A program made the translations under genes and the position numbers. This document shows, piece after piece, positions 18,369 to 27,891 of a stretch of DNA of 43,738 bases. The DNA is from Desulfofustis sp. (lineage in GTDB: Bacteria; Desulfobacterota; Desulfobulbia; Desulfobulbales; Desulfocapsaceae): positions 1-43,738 of the forward strand of contig JABDQA010000019.1 of the NCBI GenBank assembly GCA_013042475.1, read 5' to 3'. Below the pieces are notes generated by a model. It was not told the DNA's origin, made no database searches, and saw only the letters and a list, made by a program, of their open reading frames with translations. Every line of letters starts with the position of its first letter. Position 1 is the first letter of the stretch.

Positions 18369-19421
18369 TTAAATGAACTCAACCCGCGTCTTCTCTTCAG
18401 CTTCCGCTTGCACCTCTCCAACCAGATAGGGTGTTTCGCCGAGGGCGGTAAACTGGAGCATGATGTCATTGACGTCCTTATCTTCAACAATTGCCATGAA
18501 ACCGATTCCCATGTTGAAGGTGCGATACATTTCTATCTCGGGAACTCCGCCATTGGACGCCAGATAGGGGAACACCGGCGGTACCGGAAATGAGTTCTTG
18601 TCAATTATTGCTCGGCAGCCATTGGGCAGTACCCGGGGGATATTGTCATAAAACCCGCCGCCTGTATTGTGCACCATGCCGTTTATCTTGTAGTTCTTGA
18701 GCACATTGAGAATCGGCTGTACATATATCCGTGTTGGTTTGAGCAATTCCTCTCCGAGCTGGAGCCCTAATTCCTCAATATAATCATCTACGCTGAGACC
18801 CAGATCATTGAAACAGATTTTACGGACAAGTGAAAAACCGTTGGCATGAAGCCCGTTGGATTCGAGACCTATTATCTTGTTTCCCACCCGGATGTCAGAG
18901 CCGTCGATGATGTTGTCGCGATCTACAATGCCTGTCACGAATCCAGCAATGTCGTAATCTCCTTCTTTGTACAAACCAGGCATCTCTGCGGTTTCGCCAC
19001 CTACCAGCGAGCAGTTTGCCATTTTGCATCCTTCGGCGATACCGGTAACAATCTGGCTCGCGACCTCGAGCTCTAGTTTTCCGACAGCTAGGTAATCTAA
19101 GAAAAATAATGGTTTGGCGCCGCTGACGATGATATCGTTGGCACACATGGCTACGAGGTCGATGCCAATGGTATCGTGCTTGCCGCACGATTTGGCAACA
19201 GCCAGCTTGGTGCCAACTCCATCGGTGGAAGAGACCAGTACAGGACTTTCATACTTATCCTTGTCGATGGAAAAGAGGCTCGAAAAGCCGCCTATCTCGC
19301 TGATCACGCCACGCTGATGGGTGTCGGCAATGACATTTTTTATTTTCCTGACAAAAGCGTTGCCTTTGTCAATATCAACGCCGGCTTCCTGGTATTTAGA
19401 GCGTATGGATTCAGTCATCAA
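18369..19421 (-). CDS. purM: Phosphoribosylformylglycinamidine cyclo-ligase
   Basis: YQEAGVDIDKGNAFV, GVGTKLAVA, MCANDIIVSGAKPLFFLDY, LVGGETAEMPG. Confidence 0.96.
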   Translation of the reverse strand: MMTESIRSKYQEAGVDIDKGNAFVRKIKNVIADTHQRGVISEIGGFSSLFSIDKDKYESPVLVSSTDGVGTKLAVAKSCGKHDTIGIDLVAMCANDIIVSGAKPLFFLDYLAVGKLELEVASQIVTGIAEGCKMANCSLVGGETAEMPGLYKEGDYDIAGFVTGIVDRDNIIDGSDIRVGNKIIGLESNGLHANGFSLVRKICFNDLGLSVDDYIEELGLQLGEELLKPTRIYVQPILNVLKNYKINGMVHNTGGGFYDNIPRVLPNGCRAIIDKNSFPVPPVFPYLASNGGVPEIEMYRTFNMGIGFMAIVEDKDVNDIMLQFTALGETPYLVGEVQAEAEEKTRVEFI

Positions 19422-19617
19422 CTAGCTATGTAAATGTGGATTGCCAAAAGATCGGGGCCGCGATACTTTGAATCTGATCACTCCCGGAAGCCCCTCGTCA
19501 GTTTCTATTGTACGCCAGCCGAAGTGATCGAGCAATGAACTTTTCACCGAATTTTGTAAATATAATAGCAGCTTTGATAAGTTCAACAAAATCTTCGACG
19601 GTGAGCGATAAAACGAT

Positions 19618-19818
19618 ATGAAATTACTTCTTCTAGTGTTGGGAATGGTACTCATTGTAGAAGGTCTTCCTTACGCAGCCGCGCCCGAGAAGATGAGGGA
19701 ATGGTTGCTCAAACTGAGCGAAGTTCCTCCCTCAACCCTGCGGATGATAGGTCTGTTCTCTCTCACCAGCGGCCTGATACTCTGCTGGCTTGTACAAAAG
19801 AGCAGTTTTTTCAGCTGA
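19618..19818 (+). CDS. DUF2065 (YjeT-like) small membrane protein
   Basis: 66 aa MKLLLLVLGMVLIVEGLPYAAAPEKMREWLLKLSEVPPSTLRMIGLFSLTSGLILCWLVQ. Confidence 0.85.
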   Translation: MKLLLLVLGMVLIVEGLPYAAAPEKMREWLLKLSEVPPSTLRMIGLFSLTSGLILCWLVQKSSFFS

Positions 19819-21037
19819 CGGGGTGTGGACACATCAGATAAATTGAACCCTGAATCCAATCGTTGCGCTCCTTACGCAAATCGAGCGTGGTCATCGCGAT
19901 CATTTGCCACCCGGCTTGACCTGTTACTTTGCGCACATACTTTTTACTGTGGGCAAAACGTCCACTCTGCTGGAGGACGGGATTCAGAACATCGTCCGGA
20001 TGGTCTTCCACAGAGAAAAGGAAATGACCGCCATCAGCCAAGACCGATAACACTTTTTTAAAGAGCTCTTCGAGACTGCCCAGATAGGGAAGTACATCGG
20101 CGCTGATTACCAGGCCATAGGATGCTCCGGGACATTTGTCGAGATAATCGATGATCTCTGCTTTGTGGAGAGAATTATAGAGATTTTTGTGATGTGCAGC
20201 TTCGAGCATGTTGCCGGATATATCTACACCGGTCATTGACCGGCACAAAGTGGAGAATTTCTCGCCCACAAGACCAGTCCCGCAGCCGAGATCGAGGACG
20301 TGTTCCGGCTTGTGATCGGGGAGATGCTGGGCATAGAAATCGTAGAGACTCGACGGCAGATCATAGCCTAGTTTGGCAGTCAGACTCTGCTCATAGTGTC
20401 CGGCAAATTCGTCAAATACCTCTTCAATATATGAGTCCGGTGAATGGGTTCTGGTTTCTCCAGAAAGCGCCGCCCTCATGAAATCTGCTGACACATGGCC
20501 CGGATCTATTTCAAGGATCTTTTCATAGAGCTGCCTCGCACTTTTAATCTCTGCTTTCTTGTGAGTAAGGTAGGCAAGATTATTTAGTGAAGGAAGATGA
20601 TCAGGTGCCAGTGTAATAATGTCGCGGTAAATTTCTTCTGCGCGATGCTCATCGTCGATTGATCGATAGCAGCCGGCCAGATTGTAGAGGCTGTCGATAG
20701 CGTCCGGCGCTATGGCAAGCGCCCTAAGATAAAACTCAATGGCTGCCTGATAACGGCCGAGTTCTTTCTGACAGATGGCGGCATTGTAGAGGAGATCATC
20801 ACTTGCAGGGTTGACAGCCAGCCCTCTTAGATAAGACTCAAGCGCCTCTTCATGGCGGCCCGATTCAAAAAGCAGCAACCCGCAGTTGAAGTAGAGCTGC
20901 CAGATGTCGGGAAAGCGGTCTATTAGCTCACGATAGAGCAGTTCAGCCTGTCTGAGGTCACCCGCTTCGTGCAAGGCATCGGCCGCCACCAGGCGACGCA
21001 TAAGATAATCCTGGTCTGTGCCAGTGGAGTCCTTCAT
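19811..21037 (-). CDS. TPR-containing class I SAM methyltransferase
   Basis: Repeated TPR motifs then LDLGCGTGLVGEKFS...GVDISGNMLEAA; start taken at MKDSTGTDQDY. Confidence 0.88.
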   Translation of the reverse strand: MKDSTGTDQDYLMRRLVAADALHEAGDLRQAELLYRELIDRFPDIWQLYFNCGLLLFESGRHEEALESYLRGLAVNPASDDLLYNAAICQKELGRYQAAIEFYLRALAIAPDAIDSLYNLAGCYRSIDDEHRAEEIYRDIITLAPDHLPSLNNLAYLTHKKAEIKSARQLYEKILEIDPGHVSADFMRAALSGETRTHSPDSYIEEVFDEFAGHYEQSLTAKLGYDLPSSLYDFYAQHLPDHKPEHVLDLGCGTGLVGEKFSTLCRSMTGVDISGNMLEAAHHKNLYNSLHKAEIIDYLDKCPGASYGLVISADVLPYLGSLEELFKKVLSVLADGGHFLFSVEDHPDDVLNPVLQQSGRFAHSKKYVRKVTGQAGWQMIAMTTLDLRKERNDWIQGSIYLMCPHPVS

Positions 21038-21176
21038 GGAGTATGGGCCGGACAGGAATTCATAACTGAGAAATGACGTGCAATTAATACCATTTCTAAT
21101 ATAAATGAGGTGCGTTACTATACTGGCAAGCAGGGGTTGTGACAAGAGCGTATAATTGGATTCCCAGGTAACAGCT

Positions 21177-22565
21177 ATGGCTTCTAAAGATAGTGCAAAA
21201 AGGGAAATGATAGGCAGCGAGGGGATGGTTCTGCTCGATATGATCAGAAGGCTGAACCGACGCAGTGCCTCCGGTCATCTTCTGAAGCTCATTCAAAAAA
21301 CCCATCCAGCCGATATGGCCTGGGTTGTTAGGCATCTGAATGATGAAGAGCGGTCTAATATTTTCAATATCATCGCCCAGACCGAAGTCATAGGGGAATT
21401 TCTCAGCGAACTGGACGATGCCATCCTGATGGAGCTTGTCCAGCACCTGACGCCGCAGTATCTCGCCTCGATTCTGGCCGGTATCCCATCCGATGATGCG
21501 GTCGATATTCTCGAGACCATCCCCGATGACCTTGCTGCTGAAATCAGCGAGCATATGGCCAAAGAGGACCGAGAAGAGGTCGAAGGTCTGCTGCAATATC
21601 ATCCCGAGACCGCCGGTGGCCTGATGTCGCCCGATTTCATGTGTCTCGAGGAAGACCTCACCGTGGGAGAGGCCATTTCGATTATCCAGCAGAAGAGTGA
21701 AGAGATGGAAATGGTGTTCTATCTCTACATCAAATATGGGGATGGCAAACTTGCTGGAGTGATCTCCCTGCGCGAGTTGCTGATGAATGCGCCGGGAAGA
21801 AAACTCAAGGATGTGATGAATCCCAATGTCATATCGGTGAGTACAGATACCGACCAAAGCGAAGTCGCCCACGTGGTGTCTCAGTATAATATCCTCGCGG
21901 TACCAGTGGTTGACTCTTCATACAACCTGTTGGGTATCGTTACCGTCGATGACATAATAGACGTCATCCGTGAAGAAGCGACCGAAGATTTTCTGCAAAT
22001 GGCGGGTGCCGGCAAGGACCGCGAGATTTTGTTGAAATCGACCTTTGATAATGCCATGCTCAGAGCGCCCTGGCTCTTTGCATCCTGGATTGGCGGGATT
22101 ATGGCCATGGTCATCATCGGCAACTTCGAGGAGGAGCTCACCAAGGTGATTGCTCTCGCTTCGTTCATACCCATAGTGATGGGCATGGGAGGCAACATTG
22201 CCACCCAGTCATCGACCATCATTGTGCGAGGTATCGCCACTGGCCGGGTGAACATGAACGAGCTGTTTAAAGTGATTCTTAAAGAATTCAGGGTCGGTCT
22301 CCTGCTTGGCTGTGTCTACGGAATTTTCCTCGGTGTCGTTTCCTTCTTTCTCCACCAGGATCCCACCTTGCTGGGCGTGGTCGTCGGTCTGTCCATCTTT
22401 TTTATCATGGCCATGTCCGCCACCCTCGGCACCATCATCCCACTTGTTCTGAAACGGTTTGGGTTTGACGCCGCCATCGCTACCGGTCCATTCGTCACCA
22501 CTGCCATCGATATCATTGGCGTGATGATGTACTTCTACACCGCCAAGCTTATTCTTGGTCTTTAA
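21177..22565 (+). CDS. mgtE: Magnesium transporter MgtE
   Basis: MgtE N domain, two CBS domains, C-terminal TM domain (GGNIATQSSTIIVRGIATG). Confidence 0.95.
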   Translation: MASKDSAKREMIGSEGMVLLDMIRRLNRRSASGHLLKLIQKTHPADMAWVVRHLNDEERSNIFNIIAQTEVIGEFLSELDDAILMELVQHLTPQYLASILAGIPSDDAVDILETIPDDLAAEISEHMAKEDREEVEGLLQYHPETAGGLMSPDFMCLEEDLTVGEAISIIQQKSEEMEMVFYLYIKYGDGKLAGVISLRELLMNAPGRKLKDVMNPNVISVSTDTDQSEVAHVVSQYNILAVPVVDSSYNLLGIVTVDDIIDVIREEATEDFLQMAGAGKDREILLKSTFDNAMLRAPWLFASWIGGIMAMVIIGNFEEELTKVIALASFIPIVMGMGGNIATQSSTIIVRGIATGRVNMNELFKVILKEFRVGLLLGCVYGIFLGVVSFFLHQDPTLLGVVVGLSIFFIMAMSATLGTIIPLVLKRFGFDAAIATGPFVTTAIDIIGVMMYFYTAKLILGL

Positions 22566-22576
22566 GCGTTCTACCC

Positions 22577-23692
22577 ATGGAGCCATCGAAAAAAACGGGA
22601 TCTTTCAGACCTTTCATTCTCTTGCTGATACTGGCCGGCATGCTCTGGTATCTGTTTGGCGGCCAAAACATGCAGCAGATCAATCGCAACGCAGAACCGC
22701 GTGCGATTACCGCCCGGGGCGATCTGGCCGAGGATGAAAAAAACACTATCGACATTTTCAGAGAAAGCGCACCATCGGTAGTGTTCATTACCAGTCTCGC
22801 GGTAAGGAGAAACCTCTTCTCCCTGAATGCGGTGCAGATCCCACAGGGTACCGGCTCGGGTTTTATCTGGGACCGCGAAGGCAGGATCGTCACCAACTAT
22901 CATGTCATTTCAGACGCCAGCCATATCCGGGTCACCCTCTCGGATCAATCGGAACACAAGGCGGTGCTGGTGGGGGCCGCACCGGACAAGGATCTGGCAG
23001 TTCTGCAGATAAGCGCCCCGTCCCATAAACTCAAGCCAATAGCCGTTGGTGAGGCCACCAACCTGCTTGTCGGTCAGAAAGTATTTGCAATCGGCAATCC
23101 ATTCGGGCTTGACCACACGATCACGTCAGGCATCATCTCTGCTCTGGGCAGGGAGATCAATGCAATAACCGGGCGTACCATAGAAGGGGTAATTCAGACC
23201 GATGCGGCGATAAATCCTGGAAATTCTGGAGGACCTCTTCTCGATAGTGCCGGACGACTGATAGGAGTCAACACGGCGATTTACAGTCCTTCAGGTTCTT
23301 ACGCCGGCATTGGTTTTGCGGTGCCGGTTGAAGAGGTAAACCGAGTGGTGCCCGAGCTCATTAAATTCGGCAAACTGATTAAGCCGGGTATCGGTGTAAC
23401 CTTGGTTGACGAGCGCTATGCCGCCAGGTATGGCATCAACGAAGGTATATTGATAGGCAGGGTCGAAGTGGGCGGACCCGCGGATCAGGCCGGCCTTCAG
23501 GCCGCCCGGCAGATGCGCGGAGAAATCGTCACTGGCGATATCATTGTTGGCATAGACGGCGAAATGGTCAACACCGTTAACGACGTCAGAGATTTCCTGG
23601 AAAATCGGCAGGTGGGTGATGAGATAGAACTTACCTATCTGCGCCGGGGACAGCAGCTCACTACTCGTATGAGGCTTGAACCGGTAAATTGA
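22577..23692 (+). CDS. S1C (DegP/HtrA-like) trypsin-like serine protease with one PDZ domain
   Basis: Triad motifs NYHVISDA, DLAVLQI, GNSGGP; N-terminal membrane anchor; C-terminal PDZ. Confidence 0.93.
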   Translation: MEPSKKTGSFRPFILLLILAGMLWYLFGGQNMQQINRNAEPRAITARGDLAEDEKNTIDIFRESAPSVVFITSLAVRRNLFSLNAVQIPQGTGSGFIWDREGRIVTNYHVISDASHIRVTLSDQSEHKAVLVGAAPDKDLAVLQISAPSHKLKPIAVGEATNLLVGQKVFAIGNPFGLDHTITSGIISALGREINAITGRTIEGVIQTDAAINPGNSGGPLLDSAGRLIGVNTAIYSPSGSYAGIGFAVPVEEVNRVVPELIKFGKLIKPGIGVTLVDERYAARYGINEGILIGRVEVGGPADQAGLQAARQMRGEIVTGDIIVGIDGEMVNTVNDVRDFLENRQVGDEIELTYLRRGQQLTTRMRLEPVN

Positions 23693-23699
23693 GTTCAGA

Positions 23700-24734
23700 T
23701 TACTCTGAATGAATCCTGGTGGTCTCTCTGCGCGCGAGTTCTCTCATATCCCTGGTTCGGTCAGATTCGTCTATGATCTCCTCACCAACGATCTCCTCCA
23801 ACACATCTTCCATCGAGATGATGCCGGTTACCGAGCCGTATTCGTCGACAACCACGAAAAGATGCTGTCGTCTCTCAAAGAAATCTATCAGTATCAGATT
23901 GAGGGGCATTGTTTCCGGAACAAAATGAGCGGGCCCCTTCAGCTTTCCAAGGGTGGTTGCCAGCTTCTGCTGCGCAGCTGCCAAAAGCACATCTTTTCTC
24001 ATGATGATGCCGGTTACATTGTCGGGGTCCTTGTCATATACTGGGACCCGGCTGTGACTGGTCAGCCGTGAAATTTCAAGCATTGCCTCCTCTACCGAAA
24101 GATTTTCATCGAGCGAGAAGGTTACCGTACGGGGGGTCATCACCTGGCGAACGGTTTTCTGTTTAAGGTCGATGATGTTGGAGATGACCTTTTCCTGAAC
24201 CTCCTCAAGCTGGCCGGATTCCCGAGACATGGCAGCGATGGTCTGTAATTCCTGAGCGGTAATGGACTCTTCGCTTTTATCTTTGGGGATCAGGCGGGTG
24301 ATGGTCTGGCAGAGTTTGACGATCGGTTTGAGGCTGACCACCATCATGCGGATGGGCAAAGCGATAAATGGTGCAATCCTGTAAGAGAAAGATACTCCTA
24401 CCGTCTTGGGGATTATTTCCGAGAAGATCAGAATCGCCATGGTGAAGGCCGCAGAGAAGAAGATGACGTTACGGTCGCCGAAAAGATGGGCCGCAGCGGC
24501 TCCGGCTATGGCGGCACCGACGGTGTTGGCAATGGTGTTGAGGGTCAGAATGGCGGTGATTGGTTCATCAATATCGCTTTTCAAGTCGTGCAGGGTGGTG
24601 CCTGCCCTGGTTCCAGATTTGCGCAGCATTTCGACCTGGGAGGTGGTTAACGAATAGAGGACCGCTTCGCAAATCGAGCAGAGGGCGGATACGACAATAG
24701 CAAGCGAGACCGAGATGACAAGCGTCTGCAGCAT
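23700..24734 (-). CDS. CNNM/DUF21-CBS membrane protein (hemolysin C-like)
   Basis: DUF21 TM domain followed by paired CBS (SRVPVYDKDPDNVTGIIMRKD, VVDEYGSVTGIISMEDVLEEIVGEE). Confidence 0.93.
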   Translation of the reverse strand: MLQTLVISVSLAIVVSALCSICEAVLYSLTTSQVEMLRKSGTRAGTTLHDLKSDIDEPITAILTLNTIANTVGAAIAGAAAAHLFGDRNVIFFSAAFTMAILIFSEIIPKTVGVSFSYRIAPFIALPIRMMVVSLKPIVKLCQTITRLIPKDKSEESITAQELQTIAAMSRESGQLEEVQEKVISNIIDLKQKTVRQVMTPRTVTFSLDENLSVEEAMLEISRLTSHSRVPVYDKDPDNVTGIIMRKDVLLAAAQQKLATTLGKLKGPAHFVPETMPLNLILIDFFERRQHLFVVVDEYGSVTGIISMEDVLEEIVGEEIIDESDRTRDMRELARRETTRIHSE

Positions 24735-24863
24735 GGGGGAATCTCCGGATCATTGTAATTCAGGGTTTGATGTATAATAGTAGTTAAGTAATGTTTTTAC
24801 TAGATAATTCAAGCCGCTTGCCGCTTTCAGAATTTGTAAAAGATCATTTACGAGGTTGAAATA

Positions 24864-26411
24864 ATGACTACTTGTAAGGTTGGCTTCACTCAGAAATCAA
24901 TCCTTTCCTATCCGGGTGCTATGTCGGTGTTTCTGGTTGCCGAAATCGGCAAAAAACAGCCTAAGAGTGATTCGCTTATACGAACCGTTGTCAAAGAGCT
25001 CTCGGCACTGGGAGATTTTAAGGGCAAGAAGGATGAATCTCTCATTCTATATCCTGGTAATCTCAAAACGGGGAAGAGCTTTGCCTGTAGACGGGTATTG
25101 CTGGTTGGGATCGGCGAGATCAACAAGGCAGGCACCCAGGATCAGCTACTGGAAATATTCAGAAAAGCAGGCGGAACTATCAGCCAGTCGGCCAAGAAAG
25201 TAAAGGCAGATGAGTTGCTGCTGGTACTCCCTGAGTTTGTAGATGATGCTCGTAAGAAGTTTGCCGCCTCAATGGTGGAAGGGATACTGTTGGGCAATTA
25301 TAGATTTAGAAGCTACAAAAAGAAAGATGACCGGAAGAATAAATACAAGGGACTGAAAACGATCACTATCCACGGCAAGGGCGGGGGGCTCAGAAGAGCT
25401 GTAAATCGTGCCCGTATAGGTGCTGAAGCGGCGATATCTGCCAGAGACATGGCAAACGAACCGGCTAATCACTGGACCCCTGAACATTTCGCTAAATTTG
25501 GCCGTGATCTAGCCCGCAACAGCGTGCTGGTCTGTAGGGTCATCGGGAAAAACCAGATCGAAAAGCTGGGGATGGGCGGCATTATTGCCGTCAACCAGGG
25601 GTCTGCCATTGAACCTCGAGTAGTGATACTCGAGCATAGACCCAAGAATTATCGCACAACGGTTCTGCTGGTCGGCAAGGGGATAACCTTCGATTCGGGC
25701 GGTGTAAGCCTGAAACCAGCCGCCGGAATGGAAGATATGAAGTATGACATGTGCGGAGGCGCTGCGGTGATCTCAACCATGCAGGCAGTTGCCGATAATA
25801 AGCCCGGCGTGCGGGTGGTCGCCATTGTGCCCACCACCGACAATATGTCGGGAAGCTCTGCGGTAAAACCGGGGGATGTGATCACCCACTACAATGGTGT
25901 CACTTCTGAGGTGATCAACACAGATGCCGAAGGGCGGCTTATTCTGGCCGATGCTTTGGCGTACGGGATAGAGAAATACAGTCCGGACTGCGTCATAGAC
26001 CTGGCAACCCTGACCGGGGCCGTAATCATCGGTCTAGGGCATCACCGATCAGGGTTGATGAGCAACAACGATGTGCTCGCCGATGCACTTAGTGCTGCAG
26101 GAGAGGCAACTGGTGAGAAGGTCTGGCGGCTGCCCCTGGACCAGGAATATAGTGAACAACTCGATTCAGAAGTTGCCGATGTGAAGAATATCGGCGGCAG
26201 AGCAGCTGGCTCGATCACCGCGGGCGCCTACCTCAAGAAATTCGTTGGTGACACACCCTGGGCTCATCTTGACATCGCCGGCACTGCCTGGGAATTTACC
26301 AAGAAAAGCTATATTCCCAAAGGGCCGTCAGGGATTGGGGTGAGGCTGTTGTTGGATTTTATCGCACGGTGTTCCACACTGAAATTTGTGGAACGGAAAA
26401 AGGATAAATAA
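24864..26411 (+). CDS. pepA: Leucyl aminopeptidase (M17)
   Basis: LVGKGITFDSGGVSLKPAAGMEDMKYDMCGGAAV, NTDAEGRLILADALAY. Confidence 0.96.
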   Translation: MTTCKVGFTQKSILSYPGAMSVFLVAEIGKKQPKSDSLIRTVVKELSALGDFKGKKDESLILYPGNLKTGKSFACRRVLLVGIGEINKAGTQDQLLEIFRKAGGTISQSAKKVKADELLLVLPEFVDDARKKFAASMVEGILLGNYRFRSYKKKDDRKNKYKGLKTITIHGKGGGLRRAVNRARIGAEAAISARDMANEPANHWTPEHFAKFGRDLARNSVLVCRVIGKNQIEKLGMGGIIAVNQGSAIEPRVVILEHRPKNYRTTVLLVGKGITFDSGGVSLKPAAGMEDMKYDMCGGAAVISTMQAVADNKPGVRVVAIVPTTDNMSGSSAVKPGDVITHYNGVTSEVINTDAEGRLILADALAYGIEKYSPDCVIDLATLTGAVIIGLGHHRSGLMSNNDVLADALSAAGEATGEKVWRLPLDQEYSEQLDSEVADVKNIGGRAAGSITAGAYLKKFVGDTPWAHLDIAGTAWEFTKKSYIPKGPSGIGVRLLLDFIARCSTLKFVERKKDK

Positions 26412-26443
26412 AAGAGGGGTTTTCAAATTGAAAACCCCTCTTT
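26411..26443. terminator. Bidirectional terminator between pepA and csp
   Basis: AAAGAGGGGTTTTCAA-ATT-GAAAACCCCTCTTT. Confidence 0.92.
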
Positions 26444-26475
26444 GGCAGTTTCAGCCTTTCTGCAGATTTGAAAGG

Positions 26476-26676
26476 TTATAAACGTTCCACTTTGTCGGCA
26501 GCAGGTCCTTTCGGGCCTTCCACTATTTCAAATTTGACCCTAGCCCCCTCGTCGAGTGATTTGAAACCATCACCCTGGATTGCTGAATAGTGGACGAAAA
26601 CGTCGGAATCTCCCTCTCTTTGAATGAAACCAAATCCTTTTGCATCGTTGAACCACTTAACCGTACCTTCTGCCAT
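26476..26676 (-). CDS. Cold shock protein (CspA family)
   Basis: [34 protein letters not shown]; start at 26676. Confidence 0.95.
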   Translation of the reverse strand: MAEGTVKWFNDAKGFGFIQREGDSDVFVHYSAIQGDGFKSLDEGARVKFEIVEGPKGPAADKVERL

Positions 26677-26774
26677 TCTCCTACTCCTTTTTGTTGCAGC
26701 CCTTAAAAATAGGCTTTTTGATAGTTGTTGATCCTGCCTAAGGGACAACAACGTTACTACAAGTGGAACATTTC

Positions 26775-26814
26775 AAATTGAGAAAGATTCTCAATTTACA
26801 CTCGAAAAAACGAG
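26775..26814 (-). repeat. Two adjacent perfect hairpins upstream of the csp gene
   Basis: AAATTGAGAA-AGA-TTCTCAATTT (26775..26797) and CTCG-AAAAAA-CGAG (26801..26814). Confidence 0.7.
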
Positions 26815-27018
26815 TTATTCCACCAATTAAACAAAGACCGACTTAGCATATCATTTCTCGAACTGCAATCTTTTTATTTGTTTAATGAAAAACTATTTAT
26901 TCGTTGAAAAGGCAGATTTTTTCTTAATTTCGCAGGACTAAAGCTTTATTATGACGGTCGACCACTATATACCCCTGGTTGATTTAGCCTCTAAATCTTT
27001 ATTAAAGGTAGCTGGCGC

Positions 27019-27891
27019 GTGCATTACGACTACGGCTTCACTTCACATTACCTGAACCTTTCGCATGGACGAATCCATTATCTGGATGAGGGTCACGGCA
27101 AGACTGTAGTACTGGTGCACGGCAACCCCACCTGGTCTTATTACTACAGAGACCTGGTCAAGGGCCTGTCAAGCCGCTACAGGGTGGTGGCACCAGACCA
27201 TATAGGCTGTGGGCTTTCCGATAAGCCTGATAATTATGACTACATTCTTGAAAACCACATTGGCAACCTGCGGTCGCTGCTCGAGCATCTCGACATACGG
27301 CAGACTTCGATGGTGGTTCATGACTGGGGCGGCCCCATTGGTCTTGGTGCCGTCGCCGATGGGGCGATCGAATTAAATAAGCTTGTAATTCTCAACACTG
27401 CCGCATTCAGGTCGACGAGAATTCCATTGCGGATCAGAATCTGCCGCTGGCCGGTTATCGGCAAACTGCTTGTCCAGGGAGTGAATGGATTTGCCAAAGC
27501 AGCAATATTTATGGCGGTAAACAAGAGGATGAGCAGGGAAACTGCGCGGGGCTATTTGTATCCCTATGATACGTGGAGTCACAGGCGGGCAATCCACGAA
27601 TTTGTAAGAGATATTCCGCTTCATCCTTCTCACCGCTCCTATGGGACGCTGGTGCGTATTGAAAAGAGCCTCAAGAAGATACATGAAAATAAAATACCGG
27701 TAGGTTTTTTTTGGGGAGGAAAAGATTTCTGTTTTGACGATTATTACTTCGAGCAGTGGAAGACATACCTCCCTCAAGCTCATTACCGTTATTTCGAAGA
27801 GTGGGGTCACTATGTGCTGGAAGACGGCAAGGGATCGATAGAGCGGATCATAGAAGATTTTCTGGGTAAAAATCAGGTTATCCATCAATGA
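27019..27891 (+). CDS. oleB: OleB-like alpha/beta hydrolase (beta-lactone decarboxylase, haloalkane dehalogenase-like)
   Basis: VLVHGNPTWSYYYRDLV, VVHDWGGPIGLG; stop overlaps the oleC start (ATGA). Confidence 0.85.
   Translation: MHYDYGFTSHYLNLSHGRIHYLDEGHGKTVVLVHGNPTWSYYYRDLVKGLSSRYRVVAPDHIGCGLSDKPDNYDYILENHIGNLRSLLEHLDIRQTSMVVHDWGGPIGLGAVADGAIELNKLVILNTAAFRSTRIPLRIRICRWPVIGKLLVQGVNGFAKAAIFMAVNKRMSRETARGYLYPYDTWSHRRAIHEFVRDIPLHPSHRSYGTLVRIEKSLKKIHENKIPVGFFWGGKDFCFDDYYFEQWKTYLPQAHYRYFEEWGHYVLEDGKGSIERIIEDFLGKNQVIHQ

Noticed and set aside
21096-21872. 258-aa ORF antisense to mgtE
   Set aside because: Shadow ORF of a conserved CDS; composition follows the complementary codons.
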